From: Hydra vulgaris
Lineage: Eukaryota > Cnidaria > Hydrozoa > Anthoathecata > Hydridae
DNA: 64,000 bases
NCBI RefSeq assembly: GCF_038396675.1
Contig: NC_088930.1
Coordinates: 33,400,001-33,464,000, forward strand
Reading direction: 5' to 3'
This document shows, piece by piece, positions 44,040 through 56,709 of the stretch (its first letter is position 1; every line of letters starts with the position of its first letter). A program made the translations under genes and the position numbers. The notes beneath the pieces are model-generated. The model was not told where the DNA came from and searched no databases. It worked only from the letters and a program-made list of their open reading frames with translations.

Positions 44040-44921
44040 CAAAGTAGACATGAAGCACATGTAACAAATCCAGTCTTGATCTGCTAATAATTCATAATCA
44101 TCTTGCTTTAAATTTTGCCAAGAACAGTGGAACTAAGCGCAACATATTTCACACTATATATTTCAAACAATAAAATATGCTAACTTGCAATTTGTTATAG
44201 CCATTTGGGAATTGATTTGAGTGTAATATTTATGACTTTTATTTAATGCTATTTCATCATTTATCATTGTAAAAAAGTTACAATTACTAGCTCCCTCTTT
44301 AATCGTATTACTAAAAATTATAAAAGGACATTTCACTTCCAAACACACCCTTCCATGGCATTTGTATACTATAAATCCGTCTGGTGAACAAGCGAGATAC
44401 GGTCTTTCATAAAAAATAAAGATACCACATTTTTCAACTTTCAAATCAGTTGTTTTGATACATCCTCTGCAAAGAATTTTCTTATAGCACCTTGCTCGTG
44501 TTCCATTCCCCATTTGATAGAAGGCTTGATCTCTTGTGTTATATTCTATATGTTTAATTGTTTTATCTATCAATACCATTTTTTTCTAAAAACATTTTGC
44601 ATAAAGTTGTTTTATCACCATAAGGATGGTCAGAAAGTATTTTAAAAGATAACTCATTAAGGTCAGGAATACTTTCAATATTTTTATTAAACGTTGTTTA
44701 AAAAAGTTTCAAATGAATGTTCATTAAAGTCACGATGACTTTCAATTCTTGTACCAATTTTTTTAAATGCTTTCATTCGTGTTTTCCTTATTATTTATAC
44801 CATTTGTTTCATTATTTCTTTTCTAACAACTAGTTATTAAACATGGTTTGATACCTTTTTGAAAGGATTTATTCCAGACACACGCTTGTTCAGTACATGT
44901 TGGATTACACCAACCTTTGTT
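44040..44921 (-). pseudogene. SWIM end, YqaJ nuclease and PHD-like end of a broken gene
   Basis: On the - strand, right next to the hAT insertion, the reading is NNKGWCNPTCTEQACVWNKS, the end of a SWIM-type finger region. A decayed linker follows. Frame 44579-44163 contains ARCYKKILCRGCIK, ERPYLACSPDGFI, VCLEVKCPF and HKYYTQINSQMAI. The PDG...ExK...Q pattern is that of YqaJ/lambda-type exonuclease (PD-(D/E)xK) domains. Downstream readings CEICCA, FHCSWQNL and DWICYMC resemble a PHD-type finger. The front part of the gene (SAP and start of SWIM) lies at 48330-48906 across the hAT insertion. Several stops make it inactive. The family is multicopy in invertebrates and probably transposon-associated; its role is not established. 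Confidence 0.6.
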
Positions 44922-44944
44922 GTTAGCATTAGGGTTTAGCTTTT

Positions 44945-46330
44945 ACCGAAAATTTATCGGTAAATCGGTAAAATTGTTTTACCGATTTACCGGTAAAATG
45001 ATGTCGGTAAATTTCGGCAAACATTGTTTTTTTAATAACAATGAAGGATGCTTGAAAATGTTTTAAAATGCTTGAAATGGCTCAACCAATAAATTAAAAA
45101 TTTAATTAAAAATTTAATTTTCATTTTCCTCTCAACAAAGTTGTTGTTTGTTATGCTTGAAAAGTGATTTTGTTGGTTTAGTTTTGTCTAAACACTTTAA
45201 GAAAAATGTTTTTACTTTCTTGTGACTTATTTATCAATCAATGTATTTTGGAAAACGATATTACATCCACGGTCATTTACAAATAGTTATAAAACTAATA
45301 TTAAGTAAATACCTATAAGTTGATATAAAAAAATATTTTTTTAACACATATAATAATAAAAATGATGAACAATGAATTAATAATAATGATAACACTATAA
45401 TCATAAAAAATAATATATTGAGTGTAATATTTATAAATTTACACTAAATAAAACCAATTAACTAAAATAAACAGAAAGAATTAAATAGTTTTAAATACTT
45501 AACATATATAAAAAGTAAAACAAAGAATAAGTACATCCAAGGAGATTTTTTAGATACAAAAAATTTTAATAAATAACAACAAAAAAAAAAAAAAAAAAAA
45601 ATAAAGAAAAATTAGACTGAATATAAAAAATAAAAATAATAATAATACTAACTAACTATAATCAATACTACTAGAATACAACCGTTACAATAATAATCCA
45701 AAAAACTTAAAATAAACACGTCACACTCTAATATAAAATAATTAAAATCTCCAACTAACAGATAAAAACAGATTAGGTGGGTAAAAATGTATAGGAAAAG
45801 TCAACAAACGAGAAAATCAGGAACATTAAAACACAATACAAACACACACACAAAACAAAACATATATCATAATAATAAAAAACATAAAAATAGGGACAAA
45901 ATCACAGAAAAATCAAAATTACACAACATTTAAACATAGAAATAAATTTTAAAAAGTATATATTTTTGTTACATCTTTTACTTTTCGAATTTATAAAAAC
46001 GTTCCATATTTTTCTTAACTTTGTTTTGCGTTTAACTCCTTTTTTTTCATACATTTTAATTTAAAGATATCTTTTTGTTGTATTTGATTGACATTTTTTT
46101 TCTTTTTTTTTCTTTTGACTTAATTTTGTTTATGCTTTTATTTATTCTTTAATATATATATATATATATTTTTTTTTTTTTAATAGTTTTTGTTTTTTTC
46201 TAGATGATTCTTTTTTCTTACTTTTTCACCGTTACAAAAATGCGACCGCCATTTGCGATGCCATTGCAAAGTCTTTATTATTCATATTTATTGTGGTCTT
46301 TATAACTAAATTTGATTTGCGTTTTGGCAA
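44945..46330. other. 5' non-coding part of the hAT element
   Basis: Extremely A/T-rich, with poly-A at 45582-45601 and a short (AT)n at 46152. No coding sequence. Presumably holds the transposase promoter. Confidence 0.6.
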
Positions 46331-46331
46331 A

Positions 46332-48178
46332 ATGTTGGACGCTTGGAAACACTACACCTTAAACACAGGGAAAACAGTTACTTGCAAAATTTGTGGAAAT
46401 ACAAGTCAATACACAAGTTCCACAACTGGAATATGGTATCACTTAGACAAGAAACATGGAATCAAAAAGGAAACACAGGAAAAAGTGACACCAAAAGCTG
46501 CATCACAATCAAAAAGGCCTAAGATTTCAACTTTTTTTCAAAAGCAATCAATTGAAGAAGTGATTTCAAGACTTACAGCACTGGATGGATTTAGTTTCAA
46601 TGCCATTGTTAACAGCTCTTTCATTCGATCAGCAATGTCTGAAAAAGGTTATGATTTCCCAAAAAATCAAAAACAAGCAATCCAGTCAGTTAAAAAATTT
46701 GCAACTGGCGTAAGGAATGACCTTAAAAACACTTTCAATTCTTTAGTGACAATGGGAAAACGCTTTTCAATTACACTGGATGAGTACACTTCTTTGAAAA
46801 ATCGAAGGTACATGAATATTAATATTCATCAAAAAAACAACCGCTGGAATCTGGGCTTGACTCAAATTTCCGGATCTCTGCCGGCTGAAAAAGCTGCAGC
46901 TGTTGTCACTGAAAAAGTGGCAGAATTCGGGTTGAAACTAGGCGACAGCATTGTCTGCTCAGTTACTGACGGAGCTTCCATGATGGTTAAGTTCGGAAAA
47001 CTGGTTCCAACCGAGCATCAAACTTGTTATACCCACGGAATGCACTTGGCCGTTCAAGAAGTGCTGTACAAGAAGCCTTCTCAACGAATCCAACAAAACT
47101 CATTTGAAGAAACAAGCGACGACGACGAAGTCAGCAGTGACGAATCTGAATCTGACACCGAAGTCAGTTTTCTTGGTGCCGCCATTGATGAAAACATTCC
47201 CATTCCGAAAGTGAAAGTTCACTTGCAATCTGTCATCACAAAAGTCAGAAAAATTGTCAAGTTATTTCGAAAATCGCCCGTCAAAAATGACGTCTTTCAA
47301 GAAGAAATTAAGAAAGAGCACGGAAAAGAGGTTTCACTTATCCTTGACTTCAGAACAAGATGGAACAGTCTGCTGTCAATAGTTCAACAGTTCCTCAAAG
47401 TCAAACATTCAATCAGAAAAGTATTGAAGGACATTTCACCACATTTGATTTGCAGTGATGATGAAAAAGACATTTTATCCGACATTGTTGCTGCTCTTGA
47501 ACCAGTTAAATTAGCAGCAGAAGCACATTGCCGACAAAATACAACTCTTCTTACTGCTGAAGGAATTTTCAAGTTTCTTGTGAACAGGCTGAAACAAAAA
47601 GATTCACCTCTTTGCATTGCAATGAAGAGTGCAATTTTGAGACGTTTTGAAGAGAGAAGGCAGAGCAATCTTGTAAGCTTGTACAGATATCTTTCCAATC
47701 CAGAATGCTTGTCCGACATTGAAGAGCATAAAGTTTTCAATATGCCTCCGAAGTCTGTACTTCAAAAGACGGCCAAAAACTTGCTGTCTAGGCTTTTTTC
47801 AACAAATCCAGATGACCTGGAGTTTATTCAAGAAGTGCATGGCTCAGAAACTCTTGACGAAAATCCACTTTCTCTTGAAGAGGAACTCGAGGAAGCAATT
47901 CAGCATTTGGCCAAAAAACAGCGACACAATTTAAACGACGAATTCAAGGCCATTTCAAAAGAATGTTGGTCTATGAAGCGACCGGAAAGAGAACTGCAAA
48001 CCTTGAACTTTTGTTCAATGCACTAGAAACCATCCCACCAACAAGTGTCGAACCTGAGCGAGCCTTTTCTTCCGCTGGATTATTTGTGACAAAAATTCGA
48101 TCCAGAAGTGACGACTTACTTGAAACACTTTGTTTTCTCATAGCTCATTTTTTATCCAAAAATAAATTTCAAAACTAA
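46332..48178 (+). pseudogene. hAT transposase with BED finger, one frameshift
   Basis: The likely start is MLDAWKHY (46332), although the frame is open from 46293. The BED zinc finger is WKHYT, CKICG, HLDKKHG (residues 4-45). The RNase H-like core has FSITLDEYTS (first catalytic Asp), VCSVTDGASMM (second Asp), CYTHGMHLAV (the C-x2-H of hAT elements) and RTRWNSL. An acidic, low-complexity segment (about residues 255-280) is part of the usual insertion. The C-terminal dimerisation region with SVEPERAFSSAG (catalytic Glu) is in the next frame (47963-48178). One single-base change near 47955-47963 therefore cuts the 577-residue frame just before it. No other defects, so this copy was active recently or is only just inactivated. 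A true sequencing error cannot be excluded. Confidence 0.88.
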
Positions 48179-48329
48179 CATTAATGTGTTTTATTTACTT
48201 ATTACTGCATTTTATGGTCTTCTGTTTATGCCTTTTTATTTTTTACCGATTTTACCGGTAAATTTTGATTTTTTTTACCGTTTTACCGGTAAATTTAAAA
48301 GTCGGTAAAAGCTCAACCCTAATTAGCAT

Positions 48330-48906
48330 ACTCCATTTTATAAAGGGTGGCAATATGATTGCAAGCTTTGAAAGATCAAGGCATGCACGAACACCAAGCA
48401 GAAAGTCACACTTACTAAAGACAACCCAAATTTTTCATTTTTACTTGATTTTTTGCGAACCACAAACTTCAGAACATATAAACAAAATATCTTTTTTAAA
48501 ACTAAAGTGCATAATAGGGCCTACAAAACCACTACTAAAAAAATGAAAATGCTTTTTGGTCCTTGTGCTTGCTAATATATGCCGAATTAAAGTTTTTTTT
48601 TCAGGATAGACGAAAGAATGTTTCCCATAATTATACTAGGTCACTCAGCTACTAAGTTTTTTCTGTTTTCCGTAGGTAGAGTTTGGATCAATTAAATCTA
48701 AAGCTTTAAGTTTTTCCGTATATGATTAAGTTTTTCTCCTGTTCTTCTGCTGTCTCAATAACATCTTTATTTAATTCCATTGCAGTAAATGCTCTGGCAA
48801 CAAGCTCGACTTTACGTCCAGTTGTACTTAACTCACGAACAGCTAAAAAACTAACAATCTGCTTGACAGGTAGATTTAAAAAATCTTCATCACTTTTAAG
48901 TGGCAT
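48330..48906 (-). pseudogene. SAP domain and start of SWIM finger of the broken gene
   Basis: Frame 48906-48706 starts MPLKSDEDFLNLPVKQIVSF and continues ELSTTGRKVELVARAFTAM, a SAP motif (two helices that bind DNA or chromatin) at the extreme N-terminus. After a shift it reads YTEKLKALDLIDPNS. Near the hAT boundary it reads KACNHIATLYKMEYA, the C-x-H part of a SWIM zinc finger. This joins directly to NNKGWCNPTC at 44921 on the other side of the hAT element. The domain order SAP, SWIM, YqaJ, PHD-like is inferred from both halves. Confidence 0.6.
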
Positions 48907-49575
48907 GTTAAAACACGACGTATTTTCAAATAAACTATTGGATTTAAATAAACAATAAAAAATCAGATAAGCTTCCTCAAAATGTTTTGTTTACAATTTT
49001 GCACTCCCGATAAAAATATTATGCCACGTGATTCATAATTGCCGCTTAACTACGAAAAGGTCTATTGTTTGAGATCTTTATAAGAATAATTTTGTTATTA
49101 GTAATAATTCTCCTAATTCTGCTGTCATTACATAATTATGTCTAATGCCATTGTCCGAAACTACCCCCTCTTGTGGGGTAGTTTTGGACAACGAGTAGCT
49201 TCGCTTTTTTTTTTTTAAAAAAGAAACTATAATTAACATTTGTAAGACACTAAACAAAAAATCATTGTTATAACCAACTAAGATATTATACTTATATCAA
49301 TTAAAATAATGTCTACTTATTTTAATTATTAAAATATTGACTATTCATTAACTTTCACGATTATTGTTCAACTAGTTTTATTATTGTTCATTCATTCAAG
49401 TTGCCATTTATTATTATCGTCCATTCATTCAAGTTGCCATTTTGTTTTTTCTATTCAGTAGTAGTCCATTCAGAAGTCTTTATCGGTTATTTATAAAATA
49501 ACTTTTTCATTTTTATAAATTACTTTCTTTTCTTGTTTATTCTATAAAAAAAACTGCCAAATACGAAAAGTAAAA
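48907..49575. other. Intergenic stretch with a small hairpin
   Basis: Positions 49151-49167 and 49175-49191 pair with one mismatch (TTGTCCGAAACTACCCC / inverse). No gene seen. Confidence 0.6.
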
Positions 49576-49990
49576 CTAATTCTGGTATACTAGTTCGACT
49601 GGAACCATGTTATCTTCGACATCAGAAGGTCCTATGGCTGCAGGTTGAGGCAACATATTAACATGTTCATAATCAATTAAATTTGATGATGCATTGAGAT
49701 CGTTCCGCAAAAATTTAGATTGTTGCATGCGTATTTTTCGAGAACTTTTCACTAAATAATTCTCGTACAAATAATATTTTAAATAAAAGTGAACATAAAA
49801 TGATGATAAATATTTTATCCATTTTATATTTTTTACCTTTGGAATGTAAGTCAGTAATTAAAGGCAATCCCACAGCAAGCATAACAGCCATAATATGCGA
49901 GCATCTTTGATTTAACGAACATGAACACGATTCCCGAGGAAACAAGCGCACTGCTTGCAGGCTGCCAGAAGGAGATTTTACTAAAAATGC
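49576..49990 (-). CDS. SWIM zinc-finger gene fragment, last two exons
   Basis: Exon A (49990-49837) follows a TTAATAATTCTAG acceptor and reads AFLVKSPSGSLQAVRLFPRE, then SCSCSLNQRCSHIMAVMLAV. That is a SWIM finger (CxC...CxH) of the kind found in transposon-associated and MULE-like proteins. It ends TCCAAAG at a GTAAAA donor. Exon B (49751-49576) follows ATTATTTAG and reads VKSSRKIRMQQSK, ...NMVPVELVYQN, stop. The one-base phase matches across the 85-base intron, with no stops in either exon. Upstream exons are not found: the region beyond 50100 is occupied by a palindromic element. Host gene or transposon gene cannot be decided. Confidence 0.55.
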
Positions 49991-50228
49991 CTAGAATTAT
50001 TAATATATATAAATTATTCAATGAAAACAAACAATATGTATTTCTAAAAATCATTTAAGCCAATTTTTGCAAATCTCTTTATTTATATTTAACTATAACG
50101 TTTTTAACGTAAAATAAATTCAAGAAATACGAGAACATCTTTTTTTTTCTTTTCTGTTTTTTGTTTGTCTGAAAATGTCCGGATTAAGCTCAACGTATTA
50201 AAATTAAGGCAAGTATAATATGAACCCA

Positions 50229-51342
<1,114 letters not shown>

Positions 51343-51386
51343 GGGGCTCATATATTACTACGTGTAGTCCTAAACCTGGACTATCT

Positions 51387-52590
51387 GTAACGGATCAAGG
51401 ATTTTTTGGTGTTTGAGATAGCAGAAATGGATCCAACTTCAAACATTTGTATGTTTATACTTATGTCAAATAATGAGGTTTTGAAAAAAATTGCAATAAT
51501 TGAAGGCCGGGAACGAAAAAGCACTTTAACTTCTTCCCCACTCCCACCCCAAACGTAAGAGACAACAAGTTGATAAAATATTTTTTGTACTTTTCTCAAC
51601 TAGATTTAAATTCATCGATAAATTTTAAGTTTCATAGTATTATCTCTCAGCGTTCAAAAATTACGACCATATAAAGTTTAAGCCCCCTAAAGTTGATGGG
51701 GTTACAAATTTTATATGGCCATAATTTTTGAATGCTAAGAGATAATACTATCAAACTTAAACTTTATCGATGAATATAAATCGATGAATATAGTTGAGAA
51801 TAGTACAAAAAATATTTTATCAACTTATTGCCCTTCGTGTTTGGGGGTAGAGGGAAGGGGAGGGGAGAGGGGGGGATAAAGTTAAAGAGCTTTTTCGTTC
51901 TCAGCCTGCAATAATTGCAATTTCTAGCAAAGCCTCATTATTTTATTTTACTTATCTTTTAACATTTTTACTCCCAACAAGGATGCAAGCAACCACTATT
52001 AGAGTTGGAAGATACTGGAAGAGAAAAGATAAAGTTTAGAGAACAAGATACCGATTGACAGACGACTTAAAAGATTGCAAATTATATGAATCAGGAAAGC
52101 AAGATGAAGGAAGCGAATCCTAAAGAACTGATGTTCGAAGAAAAAAACTAGACAAACAAGAGTTTTTGAAGCACTTAAGAATAGTCACAGAAAAAGGATG
52201 AGACTTATTAAGTCTCATCGTTTAAGTAACATGAGAATGAATTTTAGTAGATGGCACAAGAGACGCTAGCTCTTCAGAGCAGTGCCTTTTATAGTATTTG
52301 TAGAAAAGAGAAAGAGTATTACAACGATGTGATATTTGGAGGTTGGCTGCAAGAGCAGGTCCAACTATGTTTACACTGCGTTTTTGCACCTTGTCTAAAA
52401 GAGAAAGGGCATCATTGGAAAATCCGCCTCAAATATGGCAACAATATAATTTAAGAAATGCAACCTTAGCAGATGCTAATTTTGCAATGGATTCGATATA
52501 TGGTTTCTAAGAAAGTAAGAGTTAATCCTAGAAGATGAAGGGTAGATGACTTAGCTATCTCAAACACGAAAAAATTTCTGGATCCGTTAC
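51387..52590. mobile_element. Composite palindromic element containing a LINE fragment
   Basis: GTAACGGATC-AGGATTTTTT near 51391 is mirrored near 52550-52585 (TGTTTGAGATAGC shared). The left part is itself a palindrome (51470-51942; ATTTTATATGGCCATAA at its middle) related to the MITE at 43041. The right part holds a LINE 3' fragment. Confidence 0.55.
51985..52545 (-). pseudogene. Jockey/CR1-like LINE 3' fragment
   Basis: On the - strand SSTLHLLGLTLTFLETIYRI begins the same ORF2 C-terminal region as in the + strand LINE at 56592-59165. Decayed counterparts of its VGPALAANL and FYKYYKRHCSEELASLVPS blocks follow in shifted frames. Only the 3' quarter is present, with many breaks. Confidence 0.6.
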
Positions 52591-52715
52591 TGCGGACTAT
52601 GAAAAAATTAAGTAAAGTTCGAAAGCTCTGAGCAACCTCTACTGATCAATAATATTTTACAGTACAAATTTAGTAAGGTGTTGTCACAATTCAAAAGGTT
52701 ACCGTGAATGAGTTA

Positions 52716-52730
52716 CAATTTTTTGGACCA

Positions 52731-52818
<88 letters not shown>

Positions 52819-52819
52819 C

Positions 52820-52869
<50 letters not shown>

Positions 52870-52882
52870 GTCCAAAAAATTG
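52716..52882. repeat. (AT)n microsatellite inside a 15-bp inverted repeat
   Basis: CAATTTTTTGGACCA (52716-52730) and its exact inverse (52868-52882) bracket about 135 bases of AT repeat. Confidence 0.95.
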
Positions 52883-53060
52883 CTATGATCATGATTGAAT
52901 GAAGCAACTTAAGTGGAAATCTGAATCTTTTAAATAGAGCTATCTTTATCATTAAGAAGCTATGTAGCCGGGGGTTTACCTTTTTAAGAACACAGTGAGA
53001 AATTTTATGATAACCACAATAGAAATTTTATGTCACTGAAAATGATTGCAGAATATGATT

Positions 53061-53576
53061 CTTTTTGAAAGAGCATACTCAAGTATGGAAACAGTGGTTC
53101 TGGAAAAACCTCAAAGATGTCAAAAACGATATGTGATCAATTTATCAGTATAACTGGAACAGAAGTGAAGAATAAAATAATTAGTGATATAATAAAAGCA
53201 AAATACTTTTTATACTTTTTGATTTGACACCTGATGTTTCTTGCACTGATCAATTGTCATTGATAATTGGATATATTCATATCGATAATGGAAAAGTCAA
53301 ATAATTTTTACATTTTTTTGACAATGTTAATCATAAATCTAATGGAATGTTAGAAGTTTTTAGATAAATTCAAACTAAATTTGGCAAATTGCAGAGGACA
53401 ATCATATGACAATGTCAATAATTTGACCAGCATTTGCAATTACCTAAGTGCAAAAATTTTAGAAATTAAATTCATGTGCTATTCTTATTCCATGTGCTTG
53501 CCATTCTTTAAATTTAATTGGTCGATGTGGAGCTGATTGCTGCACAGAAGCTGGTAGTTTTAATATATACTTGTAG

Positions 53577-53668
<92 letters not shown>

Positions 53669-54700
53669 CTAATTTAAAAAACTTATTATTTTTTTAAGCG
53701 TGTCAATTAAGCGATGGTCTCTATTGAAAGCAAAAATAGGCCCAACCTTTACCTGATACTCGCTAGATCAGATCTAGATATAGCACAGCCTTGTTTTAAA
53801 ATAATAAAAGGAATAACAGGTGACAACTTAGAAAGAGTAATAACTGTACTGAAGCTGGAGGATTATTTCAAAAAATGAAAAAAATGGAAACAACAATGCT
53901 CCTAACACTTAAGCAAATTATTTTAAAACATTTAGACAGTGAAAATAACAAATAACAAGCCACTAATACAAATCCATTTACTCTTGCTCAGCTATCTGAT
54001 TTGTTAATAAATTACTTGCTTAAAATTATTTTTATAGATTTTAAGAAGAAACTTTGACATTTCAGTTAGCTCTAGTTATAAACAGAAATTGATTACGAAA
54101 AAATGAATTATAAATTAAATGAATTATTTAAAAAAAATGTATTTCATAAAATTACAACAGCTTTGATAAAAGAATTACAAAAGAATAATAATTCATATCA
54201 TTTTTGGTACAAAAAGTTTTGATATCTAGAAAATATATGTAATGTTGATACAGATCCTATTTAAAAAAAAAGAAAAAAGAATTGTACAAATTTTATGAAA
54301 GTAATTTAGACCTTGAAGATGGAATTTAAAAAAATTCTTCATTATAAACAGCTTTTACAGAAAAATGACATATCTGAATATAAAAGAACTATTGCAAACC
54401 TGTTCAATTTTTTAATTCAAAAAAAAAAACAAATGTGTTTCGAAATTTGGAAATCATCTTCAGAATTTATATCTCACTTGCAATAACAAATTGTTCTACT
54501 AAAAAATCATTATCTTGTTTGACAAGAATAAAAACTTACCTTTGTTCACAAACAAATTTAAATAATATTTAAATTATGCACATCAACATGGTGTGTTAAA
54601 GAAAATTGAGTTTGAAGACAAAGTTAAACTCAATATTGTAATAATACTTATTCTTATAAATATGATCATGGCACAGGTTTTTATCTTGGGAAAAATGGCA
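53061..54700 (+). pseudogene. hAT transposase relic (ZMYM1/DUF4371-like)
   Basis: Broken + strand readings give YGNSGSGKTSKMSKTICDQF, GTEVKNKIISDIIKAKYF, then ANCRGQSYDNVNNLTSICNY and a decayed equivalent of ACHSLNLVGR. This order (GSGRTSYMS-like, DSTPDVSHxDQLT-like, CRGQSYDNASNM-like) is typical of ZMYM1-type hAT transposases. An (AT)n tract (53583-53671) interrupts the relic, and the part beyond it is hard to read. Same group as the relic at 17790-18480. Confidence 0.6.
53583..53671. repeat. (AT)n microsatellite
   Basis: About 85 bases of AT repeat within the hAT relic. Confidence 0.95.
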
Positions 54701-55174
54701 AAAAAATTTATTATATATATTTTATACTTTTTTTAACACTAAAATTCTTAAAATCTGGCTAGGGGTGGCACATTTTTAAATTTGCCACTGAATTTATGTA
54801 TAACTTTTATTGAAAAATTATTCTTTAATTCTGGTTTTTAAAAGGAGCCTTTCTCATGCCTTTGTGGCACAGGAAAGGCTCATTAGCTTTATAAAAAAAT
54901 AATGATAAAATGAAAAATTATTTAATTGTCTACTTCTGAATATTTGAATTCTAATTATTTTGAGCACTTGGAAGGCAACGTTCACATCCACATCCTTGTA
55001 TGTCAGTTTACACTGGCAAAATATAGGTCGTGGAAATATACAAGTTTTTTTAAAACAGTATGTTTTTCAAGTCATATTTTACTTAAACCAAAATAGTAAA
55101 ACATTTAAAATAAAAATATCGTTTTAATAAGTATTATGTAACTACCCAATGATAAAAAAAAGTAAAAAAATGTT

Positions 55175-56490
55175 TAACGGGTGATAACTAAAAATCCGGA
55201 CAAAGTTTAAAGGATCATAACTTCCTCGTTTTTTAATGTTTTATAAAAGTAAAAAAAGTATTTTATAGAGAATTATTTAATTTATTCAATATAATATTCA
55301 ATTTGATTCAATCACTCCATTTCGTCTGACACGATCAATCAAACTCTTGGTGCGACCAACTGTTTCTTGGATAAAATTATAACCAACTTTGGTCAAACAA
55401 TACTTAATTCTTTCTTTAAGTTGTGAAAGTTTTCTTGCTTGCCAATTATTCTTATACACAAGACCTTTCAATATTGACCAAAAATTTTCAATGAGCCTGC
55501 ATTCGGGTAAATTTGGCAGATTATCTTTTTTTCGTACAATTTCAATATTTTTAGCCTTTAAATATTCCAATACGCTTTTGGTATAATGAGCAAAGCAAGA
55601 TCTGGCCAGAACACAAAATTATCATTTAAATGATGCTCTTCTATAAACGGGATAAGTCTCTTTTGAACACAATGCTCTAAGTAATTAAACTGGTTGATAG
55701 CGTTGCTAGATTCTTGAAAATATGGTTTTGAGGTACCTTTGGCCGAAATAGCAATCTAGACCATTATTTTTTCTGGAAACTTCTCTTTTTGGGTGTATAT
55801 TACATTCGCTGGAGTCAATAAAGTATCAGTGGAGTAATAACTAGAGTATATCGAACTGTAATTTAAAGTAAAATATGATTCATCGCCAATGATCCATTCA
55901 AAGTATCGGTAATTTTGGTAAAGCCGACTGCAGCATGTTCGAATTCTTAGCCTCATTTGCTCATCTCGCTTCGGAATCTTTTGCTTTTTATAACATTTGA
56001 TAGCAGACTGATTTCTGAGTATTTTATTCACAAACGGTTGCGAAATACTGAATTTACAAGCTAATTGCCTCTGTGAAATACCATCTTGATAGTCAAACAT
56101 GGTTTTAAGCCTTAGAAACCTTACTTTATGGCATTTTTTTGGCTATACGACTTCTTTCGGCTTTCTTTCATGTCCAAATTTGTTTTCAGCGTGTTTTATT
56201 ATGTCATAAATGGTAGTTCTTGGAATATTTTCAGCAATAAAATGCTTTACTGTGTATGTTTTGCCGAGATTTATATTTTCCAAATAAAACTGATACACAC
56301 GTTTCCGCTGCTCATCTTCGTTTTTTTGGTTCACCTTCATTTTTAAATTATTGATTCAAATACTTATTATGTTTTTCTAAAAAAAGAATATGTGAGCTAA
56401 ATAAATATATTTTAATTATTATGTATACTTATTTTAACACAAAGCAAAATTAACTTTAACTTTGTCCGGATTTTTAGTTATCACCCGCTA
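55175..56490. mobile_element. Tc1/mariner-group transposon, 1.3 kb
   Basis: Inverted ends CGGGTGATAACTAAAAATCC plus GGACAAAGTT are near identical on both sides (about 30 bases). They are flanked by TA (55175-55176, 56489-56490), the duplication of this superfamily. One transposase gene lies on the - strand. Confidence 0.92.
55298..56340 (-). pseudogene. Tc1/mariner-group transposase
   Basis: Starts MKVNQKNEDEQRKRVYQFYL. The first helix-turn-helix-like part is NIPRTTIYDIIKHAENKFG and the second is ISQRQLACKFSISQPFVNKIL. Catalytic motifs: FEWIIGDESYFTL (first Asp), FWPDLA followed by AHYTKSVLEYL (second Asp), and LPNLPECRLIENFWSILK (Glu in the usual PIENFW position). About 36-38 residues separate the second Asp from the Glu, longer than the 34 of classical Tc1. 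Defects: stop codons at 56143-56145 and 55756-55758 (each a single TAG) and one frameshift in the FWPDLA block. With only three lesions this is a fairly young copy. The spacing count is uncertain by one or two because of the frameshift. Confidence 0.85.
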
Positions 56491-56709
56491 TTCATTGTAC
56501 ATTTTTGTAACTGTTGTTAAGGTAAAAAAATTGTTAATTGAAGATTTTTTTAAAATGTTTTGAGAATTATTTTTAAATAAACTTCAACTAGAGAATTCTG
56601 GAGATCAACCAGAGACTTCTGGAGAATCTTTAACAGTGTCTATAATAAGAACAAATCTTTTATTCCTCCTCTTTTGCATGGTTTAGACTTCGTTACCTCA
56701 TCTAAACAC

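Larger units (their letters stand above)
44930..48321. mobile_element. hAT transposon, nearly intact
   Basis: Terminal inverted repeats TAGGGTTTAGCTTTTACCGA and, inverted on the right, TAGGGTTGAGCTTTTACCGA. Subterminal ACCGGTAAA words repeat at both ends. The flanks GTTAGCAT (44922-44929) and ATTAGCAT (48322-48329) match at 7 of 8 positions, consistent with an 8-bp target duplication. One transposase gene on the + strand with a single frameshift. Inserted in the SWIM region of a SAP-SWIM-YqaJ gene of opposite orientation. Confidence 0.9.

Noticed and set aside
47384..47740. 118-codon - strand frame inside the hAT transposase
   Set aside because: Shadow of a well supported transposase on the + strand.
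49021..49191. Rho-independent-like terminator at the 49151-49191 hairpin
   Set aside because: Eukaryotic context and no adjacent gene end; more likely a transposon remnant.
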